Shown: positions 1-10,767, counted from the stretch's first letter. The stretch: 30,411 bases of DNA from Rhizophagus sp. LPA8_4_AMF (GCA_021464525.1 JADRCO010000577.1:1-30411); one strand, 5' to 3'. Notes: generated from the letters alone by a model not told the origin. Made by a program: numbers and translations.

Positions 1-639
1 AATTCTAAATTCTATTTTTTTTTTTTTTTTTTTTTTTTGTATACTGTATATACTTTATGTAAATTCGTTATATACCATATTAACCCATATATATTGTAAG
101 ACAAAAGTTTCCTTCATTTATTAATATTTGAACGAAAGAAAAAAAAATTTACAATGCTCTATTATTACGTCAATCATCATAAAATTCGGATGTGAAGTAC
201 TGTACATTATATTGACATCGAGTGAAAGTAATCAAAAATTATAAGATCGGGCATCAGAAATGTATTAATTCAATACTTCAGTAATAAGTATCGAACATAT
301 ATTGCGAATAAAATAATAAAAAAATGGGAAAGGAAAAAGAAGGAAGATCCAATCCGAAGTTGACAAATAGAGATAATAAAAAAGTGTGTGTAACATATAA
401 TCGTTTTATTATTTTGTTAAATATGGGAAATCAATATTGATTTAACTTTATTAAATCAGTGTTTACAGAGTGCCGCAGCATCATGCTAAACCCAATCTGA
501 ACTAAAAGGAAAAGCACTTACCGTGACACTGTATGCTGTGCCGAAACTGATCCAAATCTTCTGAGTAAAATGAATATTTTTAAAATAATTAAAATAATAT
601 ATTTTTTAAAAAAAAAAGTGCCTAAAGAAAAAATAATTC

Positions 640-900
640 AGTTAAAAACAAAAAAAATAAAATAAAAATATTAAAAATATTAAATAATTCGGTTCAAAAA
701 AAAAAATAAATAAATTTTTAAAAAACTATTTTGAATCAAAAGAACTGAAAAGAAAGAAATAAATTTTTTCAAAAAAATTGGCTCAAAAAAACCAAAAGGG
801 AATAAATAAATCTATTAAAATAAAATTTTGATTCGAAAGCTAAAAGAAATAAACGTTTGAAAAAATCATTTTGTTTCAATAAACTAAAAAAATATATTTA
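640..900. repeat. Degenerate A-rich tandem-like repeat
   Basis: Several successive blocks of roughly 45-60 nt share the pattern TTTTGATTC or TTTGAATC, then AAAAG, then GAAATAAA, then a T-run and an A-run (for example near 730, 775, 830 and 880). The copies are diverged and unit borders are fuzzy. It reads as an old tandem array or slippage-prone low-complexity DNA. Confidence 0.35.
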
Positions 901-1153
901 ATTCTATAAAATAATTTTTGTAATTTTTGAACTTATGAACGTGGATTATTAAAGTATACTGAAATTTTAATGTGGTATTAATAATAATAATGTCACTACA
1001 TTTAAGATAAAATCTTAGGTGATCAACAAAAGTTTGTATTACACTACAAGAAAAATACGAAAAAAAATCATTTTTTTAGAATCAAGAAATGTGACCTTTT
1101 ACTGGAATCCGCAGCCTGATCCAACCCAATAAAGCTAAAATATTGTTTGATCT

Positions 1154-1183
1154 GGTGGCTGGTGGTTGGTGGGTGGGCATGGG
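1154..1183 (+). other. G-rich patch, possible weak G-quadruplex
   Basis: The + strand has a cluster of GG and GGG runs separated by one to three bases (GGTGG, GGTGG, GGGTGGG, then GGG), standing out in an AT-rich setting. Only three runs have three Gs, so at best a two-tier quadruplex is possible. No gene starts nearby, and a function is not implied. Confidence 0.25.
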
Positions 1184-2065
1184 CTATGTTAGGCTCATTT
1201 CATTTCGTTTCGATACGAAATACTACCATTTAGCGTTGTTTTCCTTTTTGGAGTACTCCTAACCCGATCTAATATCGATTTACTGGTTTAAATTAGATCT
1301 TTTTCCTTTTAAATCCAAACTTTTCCATTTTTAAACAACAGCCGATCAAGTAATCTTTTATCGTTGTAAATATCTTAACGAAATACACAAATTGAAGAAT
1401 TTTTTTTTTCGATAATTATTGTAAATATTAGTATCTATACCAGTATTGAAAATTTAAATATTTGTGTAGTAATTGATGAAATACCTAAATTGAGGAAATA
1501 AAAGAATACGACGAGCGACTTACTGTATTTGTGGATGAGAGCTAGTTTATAATGTCATATAATTATTTATTATTATTTATTATTTCTTAGTTAATAGGAC
1601 CTTTCATAATGTAAAATTAGTTATAATAATAGCGATGAAAATTCTTTGAATGTTATTCGCATTGTAGTCCGACATATGATATTAGTAATTTATGCAAAAG
1701 TCGTGAATGATAGTATATATACTTATCCTATACACAATTTTTCAATTTAGATGATTATAAAGTATTTTATGCTAATTAATGAATTATTATACGATATATT
1801 TTATATTCAAAAAATTATTCATAGAATATTAAATCACGAATAATCTTATGACACGTGTAGCGCTTTAAGAAATTATATTTTTTGAAAAGGAATATTACCA
1901 TTTTACAGTATTTCTTGAATTTTAAGAGTATAAAACGGGTAGCTAAAAAAAAGGATATCATGACTCGTGGATTTCATATTTCATTTGGATAAGTGAGATA
2001 GTTGTCATAGTTGTCATAATTCATCTGATCTCTAGTTCTCTGTTAGAGAAAAAAATTTAATTAAT

Positions 2066-2276
2066 TAGTCCGAAGGACTATATAATACCAAGGTGATATG
2101 CAATGTCCGGATGTCCGACCGGTAAAAATGGAATTATTGATTTATCAATATAAGAAATCAAGGAATCATACCATCAGATTAGGCGGGATCGACAGGGGAC
2201 ATGTACAGTGACGCAAATGTATCGTTCTTGACCCATCTCCATTCAGCACACAACAAAAAACAACACTTCGGACTTA
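2066..2276. mobile_element. MITE-like element, AGTCCGAAG family, copy 1
   Basis: The left end begins TAGTCCGAAGGACTATATA (itself a palindrome, TAGTCCGAAGGACTA) and the right end is CACTTCGGACTTA. The ends are inverted over AGTCCGAAG/CTTCGGACT. A TGTCCGGATGTCCGACCGG block lies 25 nt inside the left end. A second copy with the same ends and a matching TGTCCGTCCGG block occurs at 17014-17121. TTA flanks the GTCCGAAG core on both sides, a possible short target duplication. No transposase is present, so this is a non-autonomous element. Superfamily is not assignable from these data. Confidence 0.5.
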
Positions 2277-2344
2277 GCTGTTAGTAAACGGTAGTATTGA
2301 TATTATACTATCATGTGATTGACTATCGTATGAAAATCATTTCA

Positions 2345-2366
2345 TTCGGGCAAATTATTACCCGAA
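2345..2366. other. Small hairpin upstream of the first BTB-TLDc gene
   Basis: TTCGGG and CCCGAA form a 6-bp stem around a 10-nt AT loop, about 105 nt before the ATG at 2471. It could be chance or a regulatory site; nothing further supports a role. Confidence 0.2.
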
Positions 2367-2470
2367 GTTCAATCACGGTCGTACAAAAATCAAGTTAGGA
2401 ATAAATAAATGTTCAAAAATGATATTCATTTATTCATTCTTTTTTTATTTTAAAAAAACCTTCATAAAAA

Positions 2471-3959
2471 ATGTCTCAAGAATTTTTTCAAGAAGTTGTT
2501 AACGATTTGGAAAAATTGCTTACAACCGAAAAAGGATATGACGTTATTATCTACGCTGGTGAAAATGAAAATATAAAAGAATTACATGCACATTCAAATA
2601 TTTTATGTACCAGGTCACAATATTTTAATACTGCATTCTCTAATGAATGGGCTGAAAAAAAGGATGGAAAATTTATTTTTAAGAAACCTAACATTTCACC
2701 TCAATTATTTAAAATTATTCTAAGGTAATGTAAATAGTGATAAATTTTTTAAAAAATAAAGCGTCGTAATAAATATTTAATACACATATTATTAATTATT
2801 TAGATTTATTTATTGTGGAAAAATTGATTTGAAGGAATTACAAGGTCCTGAAGTGTTAAAACTTTTGATTGTGGTAGATGAGCTTAATATTCAATCTTTA
2901 ATCTCTTATATTCAAAGCTATTTAATTAAACATCAAGATGAGTTTTTACAGCGAGATCCTAAAGGAATTCTTGAAGCAGTTTATCAACATGAATCATTCA
3001 CAGATTTATGGAATTATTGTCTTGAAAAAATTTGTCAAGAACCCAAAATATTGTTTGAATCTGAAAAACTTACTAGTTTAAAAGTACCCTTATTAAAATT
3101 ACTTTTAGAGAAGGATGATTTAGAATTGGACGAAATTTTCATTTGGGATAGTTTATTAAAATGGGGTCTTGCTCAAAATCCCTCTATTTCAAAAGATATC
3201 ACAAAATGGAACAAGGAGGATATTACAATTATGGAGAGAACTCTTCATGGATTGATTCCATTAGTAAGATTTTATCATATTTCTTCAGATGATTTTCTTG
3301 ATAAAATATATCCTTTAAAAAAATTATTACCAAAAGATTTAGCTAAAGACCTGGTGAAATTTTATATTGCACCGAATAGAAAACCAAATATTGATGAAAT
3401 TCAGCCTCCTAGAAAATCAAAACATATTTATGGTTCAATTTTGATTGAAAATCATCATTTTGCTGTTTTTGCTAGTTGGATTGATAAGAAAAATAATTTA
3501 CATTATAATGTGAAGAATATTCCTTATTATTTTAATTTACTTTATCGTTCTAGTAGAGACGGTAATACACCCGCAGCATTTCATTATAATTGTGATAACA
3601 AGGGACCCACCATAGTCATAGTAAAAATCTCAAATTCAGAAAAAATAGTTGGAGGATATAATCCACTCTTTTGGAATTCTAGTAATCAAGATAAATCTAC
3701 AAACGATAGTTATATATACTTATTTTCTGATAGGATGGATATGAAAAGTGCAAAAGTTAGTTACAGTAACGGTGATCAACATTCTATAAGAAATTTTGCT
3801 GCATATGGACCGGGATTTGGAGGAGGTACAGACTTAATATGTTGGTCAAACGGAAGCTGGCTCCACAATTCAGAGGAGACTTATCCTAAAATGGACGGTA
3901 TTCCAGAAAAATACTTCAATGTAGATGATTACGAAGTTTTTCAAGTTATTAAAAAATAA
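2471..3959 (+). CDS. BTB-BACK-TLDc domain protein (two exons)
   Basis: Exon 1 is 2471-2724, the intron 2725-2803 (gtaatg...ttatttag, 79 nt) and exon 2 2804-3959, giving 469 residues. The splice rejoins ...FKIIL-R-FIYCGKIDL, the usual end of a BTB fold, and the stop right after exon 1 is intronic. BTB spans about residues 9-110 (DVIIYAGE near 24, then HAHSNIL), BACK about 130-250, and TLDc about 296-467 with GGYNP near 368 and the closing DDYEVFQV. BTB-BACK proteins typically bridge Cullin-3 to substrates. TLDc domains are known from oxidation-resistance and V-ATPase-associated proteins. Substrate and location here are unknown. It is single and unpaired, with paralogues at 13314, 20034 and 22628 sharing the same phase-2 intron site. 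The ATG is chosen because the other copies also start just before the acidic BTB leader. Confidence 0.93.
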
Positions 3960-5709
3960 AAAAATTCATATTTAACATAATGTAGGATAGCAAAATTCTT
4001 TTAAATATATTGTTATTCAGAAAATAAATAGCTTTTTGCTTATACTTTATTCAATAAAATAAATACTTGCTATTTTTTTAGTTTTAATAAATATATTAAA
4101 TAGAAATTAAGTCAATTTGACGATAGATATTAATTATAAATTTTCTTTTATTAATTACCAGTATTGATATTTACATGGATAGATCTTTCAGTCTCTTATA
4201 ATAAAGCATTCAGATGATGTAATGAAATTTTCTTTCAACTATGATTGGACTGTAAATTTCAACTTTTTTTATAAATAATAACAGGAAATAAGTAATAGTT
4301 ATATCACGTTTCCTAATAAGTCGTCCGTGATTTTTCTTCTTGATATTTTTATGGGTGATATTTACTTAAAATGGATAAGCTAAAAAGTCTATCAATAGTT
4401 TAAAATTATATACGGGACGTTAGTCTCCGTGGTATAAACCAGTTATTCCACGGGATAACCATGAATATCACGGCGCAGCCGTGAAAATCATTGATATCCA
4501 TGGAATAACAATTACTTTTATTTCACGGGGAGTCATGCTATTTATGTGACACGTGAAATAACTCACGCCAGTGATGGGAAAAGGTGGGAAAATATATGTA
4601 AACTATAAAAACACTTGAGCATGAAAAATATCATCAGAAATTACAGGCACATCAAAAAAATCACTGGCGACCAATTAGTAAACATGGGATAAAATAAAAT
4701 TCAACGTGATTAATTTTTTCAGGTCACTCGGTCACCATGATGCAGAAAAACTACTAATTTTGGTGGGAATTAAAGCTTAATCGGGACATTGTGTTTTCAT
4801 TGTTACAAGTATAAAAAGTATTGAGAAATTCAAGCAAATTAATAGGCTAACCTTTATATTTAACAACTGAACATTTCATAATCTTTATATTAATCGTTAA
4901 AAGACTAATCCTTTTCTCGGTAAAATATAGGATCTGATTTATAAACTACAAAGTCTTCAATAAAAACATCATTAATACCCTAATATAACATCATCTTGCA
5001 TGATAAAACATTGTAAGTAATAAACATCCCAAAATTTCCAAAACAATTAAACAAATTGCAAAAACCACCAATTACTCATCCACCTGTAGGTGTATAATAG
5101 TGGAGAATTCATTAAATTGGGTAAACAATTACGTTAATATAAAAAATTATGCCAGTGGTAAGTTATAACATCTCTTTTTAGCGTTGTATCATAAACACCA
5201 AATTATTTAATTTTTTTTTTTTTTCTATATATTATATCTTTGAAACAAAAAGTGACTGTACCTGAAAAATAAATTTATTTTATTTATTTATGGTTCACGG
5301 AGAGTGAGTTTAAGCAATATTTCTAAGGTAACCTTGGTAACTTTGTATTTTTATCATTCATATTACATAATAAATTTATTTTAAATATTTATACCTTGAT
5401 AATTACCAAATAATCAATTTACCAAAATTTAATAAAATGAGCTGATTTAACGTGAAACCCCTTACATATTTTAGTATTTATATATTGAATATTCTTCATC
5501 CTCTGATTATTTAATATTATTTACTATGAAACTTCTAATTCAATTTAATTTCTTTTCCATATACCCTATAAATATTTTATCCGTTATTTCTGTAAAAACT
5601 CCGTAAAAATGAACCTTTCACGGATCCATTCACGGAAAATGTAAAAAATTCGATAAATTCCGTGATATAAGGTTATTAATTCGAAATATGAGCCTTTTAA
5701 GGAAAAAAG
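3960..5709. other. Intergenic stretch with foldback element
   Basis: No convincing gene is visible. AATAAA-like signals soon after 4020 could serve the BTB-TLDc gene. The main structure is the long imperfect inverted repeat at 4421-4535. The surrounding 4300-4620 has several CACG/CGTG words suggesting that the element extends further. Near 5610-5670 TTCACGGA, TTCACGGA and TTCCGTGA occur close together, forming small inverted repeats. Confidence 0.5.
4421..4535. repeat. Long imperfect inverted repeat (foldback/MITE-like)
   Basis: The centre is TCACGGC-GCA-GCCGTGA (4468-4484), a perfect 7-bp stem with a 3-nt loop. Similarity continues outward: GTTATTCCA (4442-4450) pairs with TGGAATAAC (4501-4509), and TAGTCTCCGTGG (4421-4432) pairs imperfectly with CACGGGGAGTCAT (about 4524-4536). 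Arms are therefore about 54-58 nt with few gaps. This is more extensive than a chance hairpin and is typical of foldback-type non-autonomous elements. A clear target-site duplication was not found. Confidence 0.55.
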
Positions 5710-6093
5710 ATGGAATGGTTCAAAAAACGGATCGACTTTTTTTACAGGGATATTCTATCACCGTCATTTAATAATTTTTTAAAAAAATTCCGAGTAAACG
5801 ATAATAGCCTGTTCATTTCCGGTCGGTTACATTTTTCGGAAACCATTCTATTGGTAGAACGTGTTCGACTTAAAAAAATCCAAAAATTTTATACAGGACC
5901 TGATTGAAAATGCAAACGACCGGAAATAAAAAGGGCTAATAAATTCAAGAAATCATTTATTTTTTTGGAAGACGAAAAAAAAAAAAATACAAAAATTAAC
6001 CAATTAAAATTAGCGACCTTCAACAAGGATGGTTCTCCTATTTCGTTATTTGAACAAAAAGAAAAAAAAAATAAAAAAATATTCTTTTTTTAG
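5710..6093 (+). pseudogene. Interrupted small ORF of unknown family
   Basis: From the ATG at 5710 the frame is open for 65 codons to TGA at 5905-5907, then stays open for another 61 codons to TAG at 6091-6093. That is about 127 residues with a single internal stop, long for random DNA this AT-rich. The product would be lysine- and phenylalanine-rich, and I recognise no domain. Alternatively, a 43-nt gt...ag intron at 5854-5896 would fuse the first 48 codons to a short tail ending about 33 nt later. It could be a decayed gene, a genuine 65-residue peptide, or chance. An 11-bp inverted repeat (5815-5825 and 5917-5927) lies inside it, so repeat origin is also possible. Confidence 0.3.
5815..5927. 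repeat. Inverted repeat ATTTCCGGTCG / CGACCGGAAAT
   Basis: An exact 11-bp inverted repeat lies at 5815-5825 and 5917-5927, with two of the next three inner bases also matching. It is GC-richer than its surroundings. It may be the ends of a very small element or internal repeats of the interrupted ORF that contains it. Confidence 0.4.
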
Positions 6094-6515
6094 TTTTATT
6101 ATTGATTCAGTATCTTTAAACACAATGTTCTACAAATTTTTGAAATTTTATAAATTTATCATTTGTAATGACGAATTAAATAAATTACATAACTCGTAAT
6201 TTAATAATAAAAAAATAACTCCGATTTTTATCGGAATCAGAAATAACATAACTTTGTTGAACAAATAATTTCAACGATCAACATTGCGTTTAAAAGGATT
6301 TAAGTTTCCGGATTCCCGATGTTGCACATAAAATAGCGTGATAAAATGATTCACAGCCACCTTAAAAAAAAAAGAAAAGGTATTATGACTCCGAATTATG
6401 TAACGATTATAATTATCAACTTGCGGATGAACATAGAATAAATTTAACTTTTATGTTTATTATAAGGCAATAATACATAATAAATACATCAAATATAATG
6501 AATGGATTTTTTTTA

Positions 6516-6551
6516 AACAAAGGAAAAATTAATTCTTTTTTTTCCTTTGTT
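6516..6551. other. Hairpin with 13-bp perfect stem
   Basis: AACAAAGGAAAAA (6516-6528) and TTTTTCCTTTGTT (6539-6551) are exact inverted copies separated by 10 nt. It lies about 680 nt upstream of the nearest gene. It may be the core of a small foldback element; no flanking duplication was seen. Confidence 0.45.
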
Positions 6552-6957
6552 AGAAGTTTAAAATTAAAATGACTATTGTTTCCTTATCTAGAATAAAAAT
6601 CAAATGGCGTTAAAATGCATCATGCATCAAGCAGGTTTCTTAATAAATATAAGTTTACCTATTAATCTCATGATAATAAATGTATGAAATCCTAATTAAT
6701 GAATTAACACCTAATCATAAATATATACTTACTAGTTACTATTGACTCTTAATTTAACAAATTTAACATGAATACAAACATGACCTAAATTATCGTAAAT
6801 TTTGGTCTATTCATTAATTTAACACTTTAAAATTTTGGTAACTCTATTTCAATTATTTCTGAAACAAAAGAAGGAAAGTGAGTATACTTTCTGTCTAGTT
6901 TGTGAAGCGTGTGAAAGAATGAATATTAACCAGTTTTGTAGATCATGCGAAAATCGA

Positions 6958-6996
6958 GATAATTAACATCGATAATTAACATCGCTAATAAACATC
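6958..6996. repeat. 13-bp tandem repeat, three copies
   Basis: GATAATTAACATC occurs twice exactly (6958-6970, 6971-6983), followed by a third diverged copy GCTAATAAACATC (6984-6996). It lies about 235-270 nt upstream of the ATG at 7230, so it could be a binding-site array or simple slippage. Confidence 0.6.
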
Positions 6997-7167
6997 ACGC
7001 ATAAAATAAATACAGTTGTATACAAAATATTATTTTAAATAAAGAATTGTTTAATTTTCGCCGGATTTCACTATCCGCTAGAGTAACAATTGACTTCTGA
7101 TTAACTATTTTAGTACTAATTTCGGCTGATGTAATGCGCTAATCACAGATTTCATTCACATTTTTGA

Positions 7168-7175
7168 TATATAAA
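7168..7175 (+). promoter_or_regulatory. TATA box of the first cysteine-rich membrane gene
   Basis: TATATAAA lies 55 nt upstream of the ATG and is followed by a pyrimidine-rich leader (TTTTTCTTTTAC). The context before the start is GAACCATG, Kozak-like. Confidence 0.5.
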
Positions 7176-7229
7176 GAAGCGTTTTTCTTTTACTTTTTTT
7201 TTTACAAAAATTAAAATATTAATTGAACC

Positions 7230-8441
7230 ATGTCTAGATTTAAAATAATTTACACAATATTATTGCTTTTGGCTTTAAGTTTGTTTATTGGAATATTTTT
7301 CGGCCTAGGATATCCTGAAATACAAAAAGCTAATTATATTTCAACATATTGTACGATCAATGATAAAACAATATCATCAAAGTATTGTTGTTATAAGAAA
7401 TGTAATTTTTGCAATACAGCAAATGCGTTTGCTCCTATATGTACAGATCTTAAGTCCCAGTGGAATTTATTATCACCTGAAACGTGTACAAGTGCAGTAT
7501 TAACAAATAGTTCACTAGCAAATGTTTGTCCAATCAATGATTTAAAAGGAGAATGTGATGATGGATATCATTGTTGTTCAAGATGTTGTTCTACCTGTAC
7601 TTCTTGTTCAACTAGTTGTTCAAACCCAGGCTCTAGCTCATCTTGTAGTACTTCTTGTACCTCATATTCTTGTAATTGTAGTTGTTGTAGCAGTACATAT
7701 CGTCGTTCTTGTCAGATAATATGTCCTACTTGTTACTCAGCTGTGATCACGATGTCATATCATAAAGGTGATAAATCGTCTTACGCACCAATAACAACAA
7801 ATATTACTGTAGAGTACCGTGAAAAACTAAATGACGCAGAACAATTTCTTGCTAAATATCCTATTTCATCTACGATTCAGTGTTTCTATAATCCTAAAGA
7901 TCCTTTTCAAGTATTACTATATGTAAAATTAACTGTAAAAACTTGGGTTGCAGTAGGTATAACTGCTTCGTTTCTTACAATTATACTTATGTATGGAACA
8001 TGGCATTTATTTAGTAAAAACACTACTATATTCCTGGATTACAAATATAGGGTATTAATAATGGAAATTGCACTATGGTGTGGAACAATTATTCCACCTT
8101 TACTCATCTTAATAGATTTAATACCTTTCACAAATGGAAAAATTCTTTGGAAATTGGCCGTAATTTGTATTGCACTAGGGTGGGCACCTGTACATACTAT
8201 TGCTTGTATGAAAACGCGTGGTTGGAGATTTATTTCTGCTTTTACAGTAACTATTATCACATTGATTTTACCTCTTACAATGTTTTCTACAATCGCTATT
8301 TACACGCTCAATATGAATTTACACACTAGTATGTTAATATTTGCGATAATTATTCCTTTAGGAATTAATATAACAATATTTTTATTATGGGACTTTTGTG
8401 TTGTAAAGAGTAGGCCGATATTAATATTATTGTTAATTTAA
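7230..8441 (+). CDS. Cysteine-rich six-helix membrane protein, copy 1
   Basis: A single-exon gene of 403 residues whose family I do not recognise. A hydrophobic helix at about 6-27 is followed by a cysteine-rich region (41-168) with about 25 cysteines. Residues 115-153 of that region are nearly a Cys/Ser repeat (CCSTCTSCS and similar). NSS (93) and NIT (191) are possible N-glycosylation sites. Five more hydrophobic helices follow at about 237-259, 274-297, 304-326, 334-360 and 365-390. The likely topology is a disulphide-rich loop between helix 1 and the bundle, probably outside the cell or in the lumen; this is inference. With six helices it does not match a seven-helix receptor by count, although the bundle could suggest sensing or transport. 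The paralogue at 10904-12067 on the other strand matches through almost the whole length. The ATG follows a TATA box by 55 nt. Confidence 0.88.
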   Translation: MSRFKIIYTILLLLALSLFIGIFFGLGYPEIQKANYISTYCTINDKTISSKYCCYKKCNFCNTANAFAPICTDLKSQWNLLSPETCTSAVLTNSSLANVCPINDLKGECDDGYHCCSRCCSTCTSCSTSCSNPGSSSSCSTSCTSYSCNCSCCSSTYRRSCQIICPTCYSAVITMSYHKGDKSSYAPITTNITVEYREKLNDAEQFLAKYPISSTIQCFYNPKDPFQVLLYVKLTVKTWVAVGITASFLTIILMYGTWHLFSKNTTIFLDYKYRVLIMEIALWCGTIIPPLLILIDLIPFTNGKILWKLAVICIALGWAPVHTIACMKTRGWRFISAFTVTIITLILPLTMFSTIAIYTLNMNLHTSMLIFAIIIPLGINITIFLLWDFCVVKSRPILILLLI

Positions 8442-8883
8442 ATAACTCCCCTTTTACGATTTGTATATTAAATATATATTTAGTATAAAACTTTCATAAA
8501 ATGTTTACAATATAGATTTTTTACTTTTACTGAATAATAAAATTTTTTATATTATGATAACGAAAAATCACATTTTTGAAATGATAACATTATTATATAA
8601 AAAAATAAAATAAATATTAAGGCCGTTCTCATTATAAATGCCGAATTTAAGCAATTAAATAACAATTAATGACGTAAAGTGTAATAGGCTTCTTAAGATT
8701 AGACCTTCGATGGCAAATAAACATTATATTATAAGGTTAATGAACGTTAATATTGAATTTAATATGTTCTAAGTCTTGAACACAAGCCAAATTTGAATAT
8801 TTTGAACGGATTTACTATTACGTACGACAGTCGTTCAGTACGTATTACGCAAAAATTAGGTCGACTCCGATAAATTTGTCATT

Positions 8884-9066
8884 ATGCCTCCTCCTTTGTT
8901 AGAAATTACTTTAAATCAAGATGATCTAAGTTTAAATCGAAAAATATAAGATGAACTTAATTTGAAAGTTAAGTTACACAATTTTATTTTAAATGTACAA
9001 ATGTACAGTTACGAAAAAAAAACCGAACCCATCTTTTTGTTTGCAGGACAAAATGATCAGCTGTGA
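8884..9066 (+). pseudogene. Possible short coding remnant with internal stop
   Basis: From ATG at 8884 (MPPPLLEITLNQDDL...) the frame meets TAA at 8947-8949 and then stays open for 38 more codons to TGA at 9064-9066, giving about 59 codons with one stop. Residue composition is more protein-like than that of random AT-rich translations. No family is recognised. It may belong to the same decayed gene as the fragment at 9422-9571. It could be chance. Confidence 0.22.
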
Positions 9067-9421
9067 ACTAGCCGTAGTCGGTTAATTTAGTTCTTTGTTA
9101 TTAAAACTAATTTGTATATATTTATTTTTAAAAAGGAATATTGAATAACAATTTTTCATAATCTGTTTTCGAGAGAGATTGTTGAAGAATTTTTGATCCA
9201 AAATGTTGCATTTTTTATGTTGGACCGACTTTTACAGATTAATATCATATTTATTTTTATGGTTAGACTTGTAATTAAGTTACAATGTTTGGTGTTGGCT
9301 AAGGCTTTTATTGTCATTTTGTAAAAGATAAGTGACCGTTATTTATCATGTGATCTTCATGCATAATGTCATGTCAACGGACATATACCGATTGTTGCAC
9401 ATTAATTTGAAAAAAAAATAA

Positions 9422-9571
9422 GGAAAAAAAGTCGTCTTTGATTATTTGTACAAGTTCATGTATAATAAGATATTGCGATCTTTCCCAAAAAATTTGTTAT
9501 ACATAGGCCATAATTTTAGACCAGAATTAGAAAATTCTAACCATTCACAACTAGTTGTTGATGAAGTATAG
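9422..9571 (+). pseudogene. Possible short coding remnant
   Basis: The frame is open from 9422 to TAG at 9569-9571 (49 codons). It includes FPKNLLYIGHNFRPELENS, which has the mixed composition of real protein, and stays open for about 12 codons beyond the stop (NKWKPF...). No family is recognised. It might be an exon or the end of a gene eroded between the two inverted paralogues. Confidence 0.22.
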
Positions 9572-9941
9572 AATAAATGGAAACCTTTCAATTTAATAAT
9601 TAATTAATTTTATCGAAGAAATTTCTAAAGTAGTCCTTTATTACGTTACATTAGGCGATATTTGCCGGAGGAGTTGGAATAGAAACTAAATTTTAATATA
9701 CCGATTGTGCATACTAAAGAAAAATTTTTTATTTCTTTTTTTTTCGTCAGTTTTTTTTGTAAATATTATAAACTTTTTATTGTAATAGATCGATTTCCGT
9801 ATATAACTCTGATTAAAATCACAAGTAGTATTTTATATTATCACTTTGTATTTTATAATTATTAACAGATTGACATAGCGAAAATAATTTGTTTTGAACT
9901 TGCATTTACTTTGTTATTTTAAAATAGAATCATGTATTTAA

Positions 9942-9999
9942 TTTTCACCACTGGTGATTTTAATAATTTTTAATTTTATTTTTCACCACCAGTGATTTT
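9942..9999. repeat. CACCA(C/G)TGGTGA-type palindromic repeats, left pair
   Basis: TTTTCACCACTGGTGATTTT (9942-9961) is followed by a near copy, TTTCACCACCAGTGATTTT (9981-9999). A related compound copy, GGTGATTTTTCACCACTGGTGA, lies at 10771-10792. The words are nearly self-complementary. The spacing suggests either terminal repeats of an element of about 850 bp (9942-10792) or a dispersed short repeat. Confidence 0.4.
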
Positions 10000-10338
10000 C
10001 ATCTTACATTTCACGATTTTTGTATAAATATGTAAACAATATCTTTTTTACCTGAAACTTCTTTTTCAATTATACAAATGTTTTATTAAATATTTTTCAA
10101 TAGTAACTTTTATTAATTTTTATCAAACTTGATGTGCTTTTAACATAAAATTACTATATTATACATGTTTATTTTATTAATTAAAGACTGAATGTGCTTA
10201 CTTTAAAACATAATTTTACTTTAGTCATATGAAATTACTTTTTATATATAAGTAAAGTATTTAGCAAGTTGAACCTACCTGTATTTCAATTTTCATGAAC
10301 GTAGGTATATTACATATGAAGAAAAGTAAATTTTAACT

Positions 10339-10433
10339 GTACTAACTTTTAAATTTTTCATTTTTCTGTTTTCTAACTTCAGAGCGGTACTAACTTTCAA
10401 ATTTTTTATTTTTCCATTTACAACTTCAGAGCG
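10339..10433. repeat. Tandem duplication of a 47-48 nt unit
   Basis: Unit 1 (10339-10386) and unit 2 (10387-10433) both begin GTACTAACTTT and end AACTTCAGAGCG, with a T-rich middle and few differences. A looser similarity exists between 10266-10321 and 10493-10550 (both with CTACCT...AATTTTCAT...GAAG), so a larger diverged duplication probably surrounds this one. Confidence 0.6.
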
Positions 10434-10767
10434 TAATTACACCACTTTGATCAAATGAAATCAACTTTCTTTATTAATTGAAAATTGTTCAACAAGATCA
10501 AAACTACCTACGTATTAATTTTCATAGGTGTAAGTATAATACTTGTGAAGTCCGTCACATTTTTCATATTGATATTAAATTTTGAATTTTTCTTTTTTTT
10601 GTTTGTTAACTTTATTTATTAATTGAATGTTATTAGTTTATCCTCACAAAATATTGTTCATTATAAATCATATTTAAAATTGTGATTAATAATTTTTTTA
10701 ATAAATATATAAATAAATTTTTGTCTAATGTTTTTTATTAATCAAATAAATATATTATAATCAAGTA

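Larger units (their letters stand above)
1..2065. other. Gene-free intergenic stretch
   Basis: I see no credible coding region on either strand. The stretch is AT-rich and interrupted by stops throughout. It holds a poly-T run at about 12-38, A-rich degenerate repeats (about 640-900) and a short G-rich patch (1154-1183). Near 1086-1200 the base composition is noticeably less AT-rich, which may be an old repeat fragment, but no boundaries could be drawn. Confidence 0.6.
6094..7229. other. Intergenic stretch upstream of the first cysteine-rich membrane gene
   Basis: No gene is supported here. It contains a strong 13-bp-stem hairpin (6516-6551), a three-copy 13-bp tandem repeat (6958-6996) and the promoter region of the gene at 7230. 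Confidence 0.6.

Noticed and set aside
2829-3959. Treating the second exon of the first BTB-TLDc gene as a separate protein starting at TTG 2829
   Set aside because: The open frame extends upstream through FIYCGKIDL to a consensus acceptor and joins exon 1 in frame; the same holds at 13654 and 21170.
8039-8329. Open frames on both strands inside the first cysteine-rich membrane gene
   Set aside because: They are shadows of the 403-residue gene; the equivalent shadow frames recur in the paralogue because the DNA is conserved there.
7230-8441. Seven-helix receptor (GPCR) call for the membrane proteins
   Set aside because: Only six hydrophobic helices are visible and no receptor family signature was recognised.
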